Positions 11,110 through 21,012 of a DNA stretch of 64,000 bases are shown here, in pieces. The notes below the pieces were generated by a model. The model saw only the letters and a program-made list of their open reading frames with translations. It had not been told where the DNA came from and ran no database searches. Source of the DNA: Hygrophila difformis. Taxonomy: Eukaryota; Streptophyta; Magnoliopsida; Lamiales; Acanthaceae. The position numbers and the translations under genes were made by a program. Location: contig JAOANR010000015.1 in the NCBI GenBank assembly GCA_030278955.1, positions 17,641,073 to 17,705,072 of the forward strand. The letters run 5' to 3'. The first letter of the stretch is position 1. Each line of letters begins with the position of its first letter.

Positions 11110-11492
11110 GACACATGGCGGGATATAATTGGTGGTCTGAAGAGTTAGCCCAGCTGGTTAAAGTTGTGGCTACGTATGCTGAGGTGATGGGTTCGAGCTC
11201 TCCTGAGTACATTTTATTTCATATAAGAGATTTCGGTAATTTCTGGACCACAAGGTCCACGACCCCCGATTACCGAATTCGAGGTCGGTAAAGGGGTCGG
11301 GAAAGTTACCGACCCACACGGGGTCGGTAAATCGCCGACCCCAAGCTTCATTGGTCGGCGTCAGTTTACCTACCAGCATATTACCGACCCGCGTTTGGGG
11401 TCGGTAATGGGGTCAGTAAAGGCGAAGACGACCCGTAAAACCCCATTGCCGACCCCATTTTGGGGTCAGTAATCGCACATTTTCTTGTAGTG
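10045..11492. mobile_element. Non-autonomous CACTA DNA transposon
   Basis: The right end is TTTTCTTGTAGTG, the complement of the plant CACTA terminus CACTACAAGAAAA. The left end is CCCTACAAGAAAA, with one changed base. A 3-bp duplication TGG flanks both ends (10042-10044 and 11493-11495). Within both flanks are many copies of ACCGACCCC and its complement, often joined as a palindrome around AATT; these are subterminal repeats of the kind transposases bind. There is no transposase ORF. The AT-rich middle holds TA microsatellites at 10743-10757 and 11081-11108. Confidence 0.82.
11136..11230 (+). mobile_element. tRNA-related SINE-like fragment
   Basis: TAGCCCAGCTGG at 11146-11157 fits the RNA polymerase III A-box consensus, and GGTTCGAGCTC at 11190-11200 fits the B box closely, at a spacing like that of tRNA genes. 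The flanks do not pair as an acceptor stem, so this is not a tRNA gene. A second lone B-box-like GGTTCGAGCTCTCC lies near 11032. Tail and target duplication are not clear. Confidence 0.45.
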
Positions 11493-11495
11493 TGG

Positions 11496-11534
11496 GATTA
11501 CGCCGTGATGCATTGCGATGTAAGAAATGGATTT

Positions 11535-11567
<33 letters not shown>

Positions 11568-13142
11568 GCATAAACACTTTAATATCATCCCTTTTTAATC
11601 TATTATACTCAAACTAAAAAAAAAATAAAATAAAAACAACTAAAATGTAATGAAAACAACTGCTAAGCAAAAAAAATAAATTTAAACTAAACTAATAAAT
11701 TTTCCAAGAGATGAGCATCAAGCATTTGTGCATTTATTGAATAAAGAAAGCAATGAAACCTAACAAAAATATAAAAAAAATATGGTCAAGTGACCAAAAT
11801 GCAAAAATAAGCAATAAATATTATGGAAGTGGTCCATAATAATTTTTGTGGAACATTTTCTTGCATAACAACAAAAACCAAAACATGATTCAAATACACC
11901 CATTGATTAAGTGTTTTTAACCCAACGTTACACTAAAAAAAACTGAAAATAATATAAAAACATGACCACACTATGTTATTAAAAAACACTAACAAACTAA
12001 GACTAAAACTATACTACAATCTACATCTACATTGCATAAAAATTAAACTAACTACTCTAGACTAATTTTAGACACACTGTCTTCAACAGTAGCAAGTATT
12101 TTCCAAATTCTGTGGAGGCTACTGTTCAAGAAAATGGAGACATCTATTTATAAATGGGTAGGAAAATCCTACGCCCATTACTGCGTGGGAGGGGGCAGGT
12201 CTTCGAAGTCCATGGAGAAGAGATAAAAAATTTTGTACTGGGGGACTTGAAGTCCCAGGCCTTCCCAAGTTATTTAACATGTGAGCAATTCAATTTTGGG
12301 CAAATTGGTTTTGCACGTCAAGCAGCTTCTTTTTCTTTCCCCACGTCCCTAACACACTTTCCTTCCCTTTCTCTTCTTCATGTCGTAAGGGGATGGTCTC
12401 TTGAAACTCAAAATGGAGTGACATATTCTCTGCAACAATACCTTAAAACCAAACCTATTTTAAGTTTTTTGAGTTTTATGAATAGTAGATACTCACATTT
12501 GAGTATTTACTATTCATAAACCTATATCATTTTTTACAATTAGATTAATTACAATTTCATCCCTCCAATGATTGCAAATTGAATATTGATCTAATTTTGT
12601 ATTATGCTTAACAGTTTTATACTTCATACAATTTTTTTTATTAAATTTATTTTCTATTTAATTAGATTAAAAATTTTACGGTTTCTTTATAAAATAAATT
12701 TTAAACATAAAGATAACTAAAATTTTAAAGTTTTGGTACACTCTTAGCAATCATTAAAAAAAATTACATTAGCATACGAAAATAAAATTGAACATAACAC
12801 ATCTCAAATACTTAAAAAAAGGTACAATATTAAACAACCAAATAACTACGAAAATATAATTAAACATAACACAACTCAAATGCTCGGTTTCAAGAGTTTA
12901 TATCTCGTTATAGATCGATAAGAAGTAGAGATGCACATTTTTGAACTTCATAATGCATTAGTTGAACACTTGTGGCAAAAACACACAAATTCCAAATTCT
13001 TGATGTTGGATAAAAATCATTTGCTTTTAATTTAATATGTATGTTTCGCCACTTAGTGAAATTCTTATTCTAAATATGTAAATCTTTCTTAATTAATTTA
13101 TATTGAATTTATGTGGGTTAATGTATAATTTACAAGAAATGA
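11496..13142. other. AT-rich intergenic stretch, no gene recognised
   Basis: This holds a TA microsatellite (11535-11568), A-rich runs and an unassigned segment around 12130-12530 that reads like part of an unknown LTR, with a TATA-like ATTTATAAAT near 12143. A strong inverted repeat lies at 12478-12518 (arms near GAATAGTAGATACTCA). The ORF at 12154-12519 shows no recognisable domain. Confidence 0.4.
12478..12518. repeat. Inverted repeat, about 18-bp arms
   Basis: ATGAATAGTA-GATACTCA is followed after four bases by its near-perfect complement TGAGTAT-TTACTATTCAT. Its role is unknown. It has no run of T after it that would mark a terminator, and this is plant DNA. Confidence 0.5.
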
Positions 13143-14826
13143 AGAAACGACTCACGACTACACCCGTATTAGCGCTGCCATCAGAGAATGGTGACTTTAA
13201 AGGTTTAAAGTGATGCTTCAAAGGAAGGATTTGGATGCATTTTGATGCAAGATCAGAGGATCATTGCATATGCATCACGGCAATTGAAACCTCACGGGGA
13301 GAATTACCCAACACACAACTTGGAGTTGGCAGCAGTCGTATTCGCTCTGAAGATATGGAGACATTACCTTTATGGGCGAAAGTGTCGAATGTTTAGTGAT
13401 CGCAAGAGTCTCAAATACATATTTACTCAGAAGGAGTTGAATTTGAGACAAAGAAGATGGTTGGAGCTGATCAAAGACTATGATCTGGAAATCTCCTATC
13501 ACGAAAGGGAGGCCAATGTGGTAGCCGATGCCTTAAGTCGGAAGACCCAACACGTGGCAAATTCACTGGTAATTCCGTCGGCATTGTACATGGACTTGGC
13601 AAGGTTGAACCTAGAGCTTGTGCATTCCGGCACAGTGGATGAAGTGGTCAACCCCATGGTTGTGGAGTCAACCATATTTGACGAAATCAAACTTGCCCAG
13701 CCAGGCGACGAGAAGTTGGGAAGGATTAAGAAGAGCATTGCCAATGGAAAAGCAATAGGGTTTGCTATCCATGAAGATGGAAGCATTCGCTTCAAGGGAA
13801 GGTGGTGCGTACCACAAAAGTGTGTGGAATTGAAACAAAGATTGATGGAGGAAGAGCATAACACACCCTACTCGGTTCACCCCGGAGGTGACAAACTGTA
13901 TAAGGACTTAAAGAAAAATTATTGTTGGCCGGGAATGAAGAAGGAAGTGGCATAGTTTGTGGCGAGATTCCTCACTTGCCAAAAGGTCAAAGCAGTGCGA
14001 CAAAAACCCCTAGGATTGATGCAACCACTGGAAATCCCGAGTTGGAAATGGGATAGCATTTCGATGGATTTTGTTTCGGGGTTACCGCGATCACCTAAAG
14101 GGATGAATAAGATCAGGGTGATTGTGGATAGGCTAACAAAGATGGCCATATTCGTCCCGATGACTTGGACTATGGACCAATTGACAAGGACTTATATTGA
14201 AAATATGGTTAGACGAAATGGAATACCACATGATATCATTTGTCATAGAGACCGTAGATTTGTCTCTCACTTCTGGACTAAGTTGCAAGAAGCCCTCGGT
14301 ACACAGATTAAGATGAGCACTGCATTCCATCCGATGACGGATGGACAAACCGAGAGGACGATTCAAACATTGGAAGACATGCTAAGGGCATGTGCACTGG
14401 AATTTAAAGAAAGTTGGGAAAATCATTTACCACTAATTAAGTTTTCCTACAATAATAGCTACTATGCTAGCATCGGCATGGCACCATTCGAACACTGTAT
14501 GGACGAAAGTGCCGAAGCCCGCTGAGTTGGGAAGAAAGTGATAAGGCTGTGGTAGTGGGACCACAACTTGTCGAGGATATGGCCCAACATATTAAAGTGG
14601 TCCAAGGGAATATGAAAGCTGCTCAGGACCGTTAGAAAGGTTATGCCGATGTGAGACGGCAAGATCTAGAATTTCAAGTGGGATATAAGGTTATGCTAAA
14701 GATATCACCAATGAAGGGGGTGATGCGCTTTGGCAAATGAGGAAAGTTAAGTCCTCGCTACATAGGACCTTATGAGATTCTTGAACGAGTCGGAAATCTA
14801 GCATATCGACTTGCTTTACCGCCACA
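13143..14826 (+). pseudogene. pol: Chromovirus (Ty3/gypsy) pol fragment: RNase H and integrase
   Basis: The sequence closely matches part of the polyprotein of the complete chromovirus at 17983-29136 but lies on the opposite strand. It starts inside the RNase H region and stops abruptly within the GPY/F region of integrase (L-A-Y-R-L-A-L-P-P). Seen in order are the D-Y-D-L-E-I and A-D-A-L-S-R RNase H end, the H-H-C-C zinc domain, the core with M-D-F-V, and the D-G-Q-T-E-R catalytic Glu. Breaks include a TAG at 13953-13955 and a frameshift near 14490. No LTR adjoins either end. Its 3' edge meets Athila-type sequence directly. Confidence 0.88.
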
Positions 14827-14828
14827 AT

Positions 14829-16077
14829 GGCTGATAATGGCCAAAATTGTCCATTATTTCCAATCCATTTCCGTGTCTGAGATGGACATTTTGATCGTAT
14901 TCCCATCTTATTTTAACAAGAAAGCAGTTGAATGTGACAGATTAATGCGAGTTTGTAATAATAATAAGATGGTAATGGAAAACACAAAAATATGCAATTT
15001 TAATTGTATTTGTGTTAGAAAAACCCAAAAACATGAAAAAGGGAAAAAGAAAAGAAAAAGGAATGAAAAGATGAGCAAAAGAATAAAATAGCCCACAAAA
15101 AATCAAAAAGATGGGAAAAGAATAAAAATCCCACAAACTGAAATTTTGGCTAAGTATTGAAAACCATTGCGGTTTAGGCAATGCGGTTTATACCTCATAA
15201 AACCGCATTGCGTCTGAAGAGGAAGAAAAATGGCCCAAGTGTTGAGAGGCAATGCGAAATACCAATGCGGTATCATCAATGCGGTTTATACCGCACTGAC
15301 CTTGAAACCGCATTGAAGGGAGAGACCCAACAACAAAATGAAGTATTCAATGCAGTATTAAGCAATGCGGTTTATACCGCATTGACATGTATACCGCTTG
15401 CATCAAGCCAAAAAGGAGCCGAAAAGCAAGACATGCAATGCGGAATAGCTCAATGCGGTTTCCTCGATGCGAATTAAAACCGCATTGAGGAAGTATACCG
15501 CATCCCAGCCCAAGACCAAGAGGAAGACCTCGTGCAATTCGATATGCACCAATGCAGTTTATACCGAATTGGTTGAGGAGACCGAATTGAGTTTGAAATT
15601 GCATTCGGATGAAGCTGTGGAACACATGAAGAATGCATGCCACTGCTAATGGGCCCTGATGGGCCTAGGGGTCTGAAAAGAGAGTATAAAAGCTGACCTT
15701 CACCAACACTTGAAGACACTTCTTACACACTTGATACTGAGCAGGGAACAAGAAGCATAATCAGAAGGTTCTCCACCCCTTAAGGGATATGTAGGTAGTT
15801 TAGTTAGTTTATTTTCTTTGCATAATAGTTTAGTGTAGTTATTTAATCTTAGTTTAGTTTGTTTAAGCTGTTTCTAAACCCTACCTTCAATCTAATGATG
15901 GTTTTGGGTTATTTATCATGCTTTCAAATGTTGAATACAAGGAAAAATTCTAGAAATGAGTTTTGTTTCATGTGTTTCCACTCTTTAAATTCTTTCCTTA
16001 GTAATAAATATGTGAGAATGTTTGTATGTTTCAACTATGTTGCATTTATTATGTTATAGTTGACTTGTATTCTTAAT
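14829..16077 (+). repeat. Athila-type 3' non-coding segment, duplicate of 60957-62202
   Basis: From ATAATGGCCAAAATTG onward the sequence runs parallel to 60957-62202, with few mismatches and two clear length differences: 9 bp missing near 15195, and 53 bp absent here relative to about 62007-62060. It contains hairpin array H1. The pairing shows that it is the distal part of a second family member in the same orientation, lying just before the LTR at 17564. Confidence 0.8.
15164..15607. repeat. Hairpin array H1 (CAATGCGGT half-sites)
   Basis: About five modules, each a palindrome CAATGCGGT-TTAT-ACCGCATTG or a variant, flanked by outer half-sites pointing inward. Some modules use CAATTCGG and CCGAATTG on both arms. 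The modules are separated by unrelated unique sequence of 20-40 bp. Array H4 (61287-61740) is its counterpart. Confidence 0.8.
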
Positions 16078-16446
16078 AAATGGATGCTTAGTGGGTTTTT
16101 GGTATGATTTTATGCCTTAGAGCTTCAAATAAGTGTTCTTAGGTTTTAGATAATTTAAGGCTTCTTAGAAATAGGTTTTAATGCTTTTTATGCATCTTTA
16201 TTTTCTTTAGATCTTTTATTCATGCTACCTTAGATAATTTAAGTGTTCTTATTTTATGCAAGTAGTTCTTAGACTTTTCATTATTTTAGGTAGATTAACC
16301 TTTATATTCCTTGTTTGTAGTCTTAGGGTTATTCTCATGCTATTACCCACTGTACATGAATCATTCTTGAAAACCACAAAATATTCACAAATATGGCTGC
16401 GAGATGACACTGATGTGAAATGAGTGATGGGGTCAATCCCATCTAT
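16078..16446 (+). other. Athila-type 3' non-coding sequence, T-rich
   Basis: This is AT-rich sequence between hairpin arrays H1 and H2, with no ORF of note. The phrases AGATAATTTAAG and GTTCTTA recur, suggesting decayed short repeats. Confidence 0.4.
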
Positions 16447-17430
16447 CATAAACCGCATTCAGCTTAGAAACCGCATTCATGTTTGTGAACAAAAAATACA
16501 CTTATGTAAAAATTCCATGCAATGCGGTTTATACAATGCGGTTTATACCGCATTGCCTAAAAAGCCTGCATTGCATGACCAAAATGATGTTTGTTTTCTC
16601 TTTCAATGCGGTTTCCATCAATTCGGTTTACGCAATGCGGTCTATACCGCATTGCCTATGTAAACCGAATTGCATTAGAAACCGCATTGCTTTCATTCCA
16701 TACCCTTCATGCCTTAAGTTTATTTTCTTTGCCTCACCAATGCGGATTACGTCAATTCGGTTTATACCGAATTGCCCTGGAAACCGCATTACCCTCTTTT
16801 TGAAGTGAATGCCTTAGCCAAATTTGAGTGAGGAAATAATATCATCAATTCGGTTTGTCCAATGCGGTTTATACCGCATTGACATGACAAATCGAATTAG
16901 ATGATGTTATTTCGCATCCTTGCAATGATGAACTGGGTAAGGTAATACTCCATTCTTCATGCATTCCCAATGCGGTTTATCAGTGGCGGATCTAGAAAAA
17001 AATTTAAGCGGGGTCACAAAAATAATAATTTAAATTTAAATTTAAATATATTAAATATAATATTAAATTTAAATATATTAAATATAACAATTAAAACATA
17101 CTACCTCTTACAAATACTCTATACGATCTTTCATACTTTGGAATCGACTAATAACAGCTTCATTCATAACATTGAGGAGAGCTTCTTTCTCTATAGCACA
17201 AAAATAAGGGAATCGTTGATCAAAAAATCATCACCTATTCGACTTCGCAAATCAGATTTCACAAGCTTTTGGGGTCCCCACAAAAATTTAAGCGGGTTCA
17301 CTAAACTAAGCATAAATATTTTTTTACCTTACAACACAAATTTAAGCGGTGTCCCGTGCCCCCGGTAAACCTAAAGTACGTCCGCCCCTGCGGTTTATGC
17401 CACATCCGACTTAATAGACCGCATTGATCC
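16447..17430. repeat. Hairpin array H2, with two- and three-tier nested palindromes
   Basis: Modules lie near 16515-16578, 16604-16689, 16740-16793, 16848-16898 and 16968-17425 (the last split by a MITE). The module at 16604-16689 has three tiers, each complementary only to its own partner: CAATGCGGTTTC with GAAACCGCATTG, CAATTCGGTTTAC with GTAAACCGAATTG, and an inner CAATGCGGT...ACCGCATTG. The module at 16848 has outer CAATTCGGTTTGTC paired with GACAAATCGAATT. Confidence 0.85.
16981..17390. mobile_element. hAT-type MITE
   Basis: The termini are CAGTGGCGGATCTAG and its imperfect complement ...GTCCGCCCCTG. The 8-bp target duplication CGGTTTAT is exact (16973-16980 and 17391-17398). The 8-bp duplication and CAG...CTG ends are hAT hallmarks. 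It is 410 bp, AT-rich inside, with no transposase. It sits within a hairpin of array H2 and has split a half-site. Confidence 0.85.
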
Positions 17431-17563
17431 CTTCCTTTTATTTTTAAAACTCCAAAAATATTTTACTTCCTGAGCTGTGTAAGTTGCATGGGTGTACTGG
17501 GCTTAGGCCCATTGCATCTAATTTTATCCATTACACATCTCAACCCATTAGTGTCTAAATTAT
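17431..17563. other. Short non-coding stretch before LTR copy B
   Basis: There is no ORF and no clear purine-rich tract next to the LTR edge. It is therefore undecided whether the LTR at 17564 is also the 3' LTR of the upstream family member. Confidence 0.4.
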
Positions 17564-17982
17564 TGTGTGATTAACACTCACACAAAACCAAAAATATTCT
17601 TTTAATTTCATCTTTTCTTTTTAATTGTGTGTATGAACGAGTAATAAGGAATATCACAGATCAATGTTGGCAAAAAGGTCCCTTCACCGGGATAATGATT
17701 AGCTCGTCTTCTGTGAATTAATTATTACTCGTTATTTGGCATGGTCTGATTTGTGATTGGTGGAAGCTCTGGCAAAAAGGTCCCTTTACGGGGATAACGA
17801 TTAGCCACTCAGCCAATTCCTAATTAGATACACTTTTCTTTTCTTTATCTTAATTTCAACCTGAATTTCGAGCCATGGTAATGTTTGACAGTGTCGATCA
17901 ACACGGTTGTAATAATATTGTGGTAAGAAAACATGTGGGTTTTTACTCTCTCATGGATAGTAGGACTCTTGATGATAGCGAT
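17564..17982 (+). repeat. Athila-type 5' LTR copy B, left part
   Basis: This matches the reverse complement of the outer part of LTR copy A (about 8860-9310), including two blocks with GGCAAAAAGGTCCCTT. The start is placed at TGTGTGATTAACACTC (17564), itself an inverted repeat; this edge is approximate. The repeat is cut at 17982 by the chromovirus. Confidence 0.7.
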
Positions 17983-20573
17983 TGTAACACCCCGGTTTTT
18001 GGTCACCCAGGTCGGGATGTCACCGCCACATCTCCCTAGTAAGACACGGTTTCTCCGAGCTTACTAAAGAGATGCAAGGCTAGGTATTGCAGTATTTAAA
18101 AACATTTAAATCATTCAAAATAGCCCATACAATATAATTCGAAAATAACAATAGCATAGCGCAGCGGAAATATTTGGTTTAGTACAGTATCGCAGCGGAA
18201 AGTATAAAAAGGGCCGACATGGCCAAAACACGGGTTAAACAGGCCCGTTCATAATATACTCTAAAATACGAATTTAAAAGCAAAATAACATTTCCCAAAA
18301 TCCCATGCATGAATCGTGCTCACACATGCTCATTCCACATATTCTGTAAGAAAAGGAATAAAACGGTTTTGGTCAGCAAATTTGCTGAGTAAGTTAACAC
18401 ATGCATGGTCGTAGGGTTTAAAAGCCATTAATTTAATAATTTAATAAAAGCATGATAATAACATAATATTTGATTTAATCTAATCAACTATCCAATAGCA
18501 TAATTTATCTCAGGGCTCCATTTAATAACACATATCGCATGGTTTAAGATAAAAGCCATAATTTAAATAAAGCATTTAAATAATTTAATTGGACAACAAC
18601 ATAATTTAATCAAATTTAATTTAATTTAGAATCCCCATTACATCCCCGATTTGGTATTTCAAAGTTTCACGATAGCATCGCGATGTCAACAAGTTTAGCC
18701 GGTAGCCCGGCGGCCGCAACCGTATCAGCCATACCCAGTACCACTCCGGAGCCTCGGGAAACCCATACGGATATTCACGAGAGTGTAGGCTCTATATTTC
18801 GCCGTTTTGGCAATATCACATTTCAAGTTTAGCGCGCGGGGTCACCATCGTCCATTACGGCACGAAGTGAATCGTTAGGGGGCACCCTGCAGAGCACTCA
18901 CCCCTAATTTTAATTTATCAAGTTTGTAAGGGGATTTAATTTTTAAAATCTGGCTTCAATTCTATTTATTTAAAAATAATATCTCAACTCGTTTCAACCC
19001 TAAAGGTTAATTCCATGTTTCAACAAGATTTCAAGATTTTGTTTCCGGTAAACCACAGTTTACTCCAAAATTCGTCAAAAATCAGGTTTAATTCCAAAAA
19101 TTCCAAAATTTCATATCTGACTCAGAATCGTCAAGATCTACAACTTTCGTGTTTTAACTTTTTCAATCCGAGATACCTAAATAGGTCAAAATCACAAATT
19201 TTCGCAGAAGAACAAATCTGTCCGAGTTTAATGTGTCACAGTTTAACGATTTCGAATTCTACCATAGCAATTCAACTCCAAATTTAATGAAATTTGACAG
19301 AGATCATCTTAAGACATTTATCTACAACTTTCATGTTCGGCCAAAGATCTAAAACAGTATAGATCCTATGTCAAAAACGTGATCAAGATCATTCCTAAGT
19401 TCTGTCCAAGATTTCAAGATCTAGATTCAATCAGTTCGGTTTCGGTGGGTTTTCACATATCAAATCATCTCTAAAAATTCTCAAACATTTACAGTAGCTA
19501 GATCTTAGTCTTAGGAACGTTTTTCGTGTTTTAAGTTTTTCCGTTTGAGTTTGTTTTAAGGTTCGGAAAAATTCATCAAATCTGTTGCGTCGGTAGAAAG
19601 ATTAGATTGATAGATTTTCGATTTCTTGATAATCTTTTAGTTTGAATGTTTTAATTCATCCCAAAACTATGTAAGAGTTAACTTACTGAGTTTATGAACG
19701 TCGGGGATCGTCTATTCGAAGGCGTGGCTTCCCGTCTACCGTTTCTCCTCTCCGTTCGTCGGGTTCTACGATCTAGATCCAATACGGGGTGTAGAAAGAA
19801 AAAGCAGATGATTAGGATTCGTTTTCGAATCGTTTATTGAACAAGGATTGGATCGAGACTTACCACGACTATGGAGATCCTTGGAAAAATTCGTCCAACA
19901 GCGTTCGTCTTGGTTTCGTGCCTCCGACGACTCCGGATTTGGGGTTTCGAACGTATAGAAGGTTGTAGGGTTTTGTAAACTTGTTCGGGGCTCCCAAGGG
20001 CTTTATTTATAGATTTCCCAAGCCCTAGGGCGTCCAACATCTGACCTAAAGGTCTTGGGTCGAGAGATGTTCAACCGAAGGTCGAAAAATCCGCGTTCGG
20101 GCGAGAGATTCACGCAACGGGCGAATCTGTCGTGTGGCGCGGTCGTGGCGCGCTCTTCCTTGTTTCACCGCGCGGCCACCGCGCGACACTCACCTGGACT
20201 TCGGTCCGGGCGGGTCGTGCGATCCGTCGTGCTTTTCCGCCTCTCTTTCGGGTTTCTATCCCTCTATGCTCCCGAATTCCGATTTCGGGGGTATATTCGG
20301 GCTTCTACTTTCTCTCTAAATTTATTCTCGGGTCTAATTGGATATTTTGGACTCGAATCCTCGAGTTCATTAGTGTCGGGTTTCGGTGTGCAATTTATTT
20401 ACCTTTTTTCTATTTAATTAAATTCCTTTAATTCCTTTTTAAGTTAAATCTCATTTCTCATTTCCTTATCTTTATTTATTTATTTATTTGCTGGATTCAT
20501 TTCTTTATTGTATTTATTGTTTATTTATTTAATTATTGTTTTATTTTATGATGGAAAATTCACGGGTATTACA
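17983..20573 (-). repeat. 3' LTR of the chromovirus
   Basis: The length is 2591 bp, ending ...GGGTATTACA next to the polypurine-like GAGGGTAGAC (read on the minus strand). It holds a GC-rich block near 20090-20240 and a TATA box at 20001-20012. ORFs at 19015-19287 and 20055-20431 recur in both LTRs only because the LTRs are copies; they are not taken as genes. Confidence 0.93.
20001..20012 (-). promoter_or_regulatory. TATA box in chromovirus 3' LTR
   Basis: The minus strand reads CTATAAATAAAG. The same site in the 5' LTR is at 28564-28575, where it would drive element transcription. The gag-only element has CTATAAATAAG at the matching place. Confidence 0.6.
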
Positions 20574-20796
20574 GTCTACCCTCCTTAAGAATCAACTTCG
20601 TCCTCAAAGTTGTGTTTCGGCTTTTCTCGTGCTAAGGTCTTGTGTTTGTTTTATTATGTTGTGACTGAACTTAGAATTAAAACTTCTAAGCTGCCTACGT
20701 ACCCGGTAAAGGGATCAAGCCATAACGTAGTTCAACAATTTACAAAAGTGCACGAAAAATAGGTGGTATGACATCCTCTCCCCCTTAAGATTGCAG

Positions 20797-21012
20797 TTAT
20801 GTCCCCATAACTGTGTCGGTATCAGTTTGGAACAATGTCGGGTAGCGTTCTCTCATGTCGGATTCTACTTCCCAAGTTTCCGTCTCACTTTCGTGGTTTG
20901 ACCAAAGGACCTTGATCATTTTGACGGTTTTGTTCCTCGTTACTCGTTCCTTAGTATCGAGAATACGCACTGGGACTTCTTCGTAAGTCAAATCTTCATC
21001 GAGCTCAATTAT
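20797..21012 (-). pseudogene. Chromovirus chromodomain, cut off by a stop codon
   Basis: About 70 codons in the same frame as gag-pol but behind its TAG at 21013-21015. The motif set (Y-E-E-V-P-V-R-I-L-D, then V-L-W-S-N-H, T-W-E and the terminal Y-P-T-L-F) is that of the C-terminal chromodomain of plant chromovirus integrases, thought to guide integration to heterochromatin. Without read-through it would not be attached to the integrase. Confidence 0.85.

Noticed and set aside
11136..11230. Possible tRNA gene from A and B boxes
   Set aside because: No acceptor-stem pairing or proper anticodon arm; better read as a SINE-like fragment.
12154..12519. 121-codon ORF
   Set aside because: No family resemblance, AT-rich end with an inverted repeat inside, and no supporting context.
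15164..17430. Regularly spaced palindromes resembling a CRISPR array
   Set aside because: Spacing and repeat sequence vary, the repeats are nested, the context is a plant retroelement, and no cas-like gene is present.
20055..20431. Overlapping ORFs in a GC-rich block, repeated at 28618-28994
   Set aside because: They lie within the two LTRs of the chromovirus and recur only because the LTRs are copies; several frames are open at once, which is a base-composition effect.
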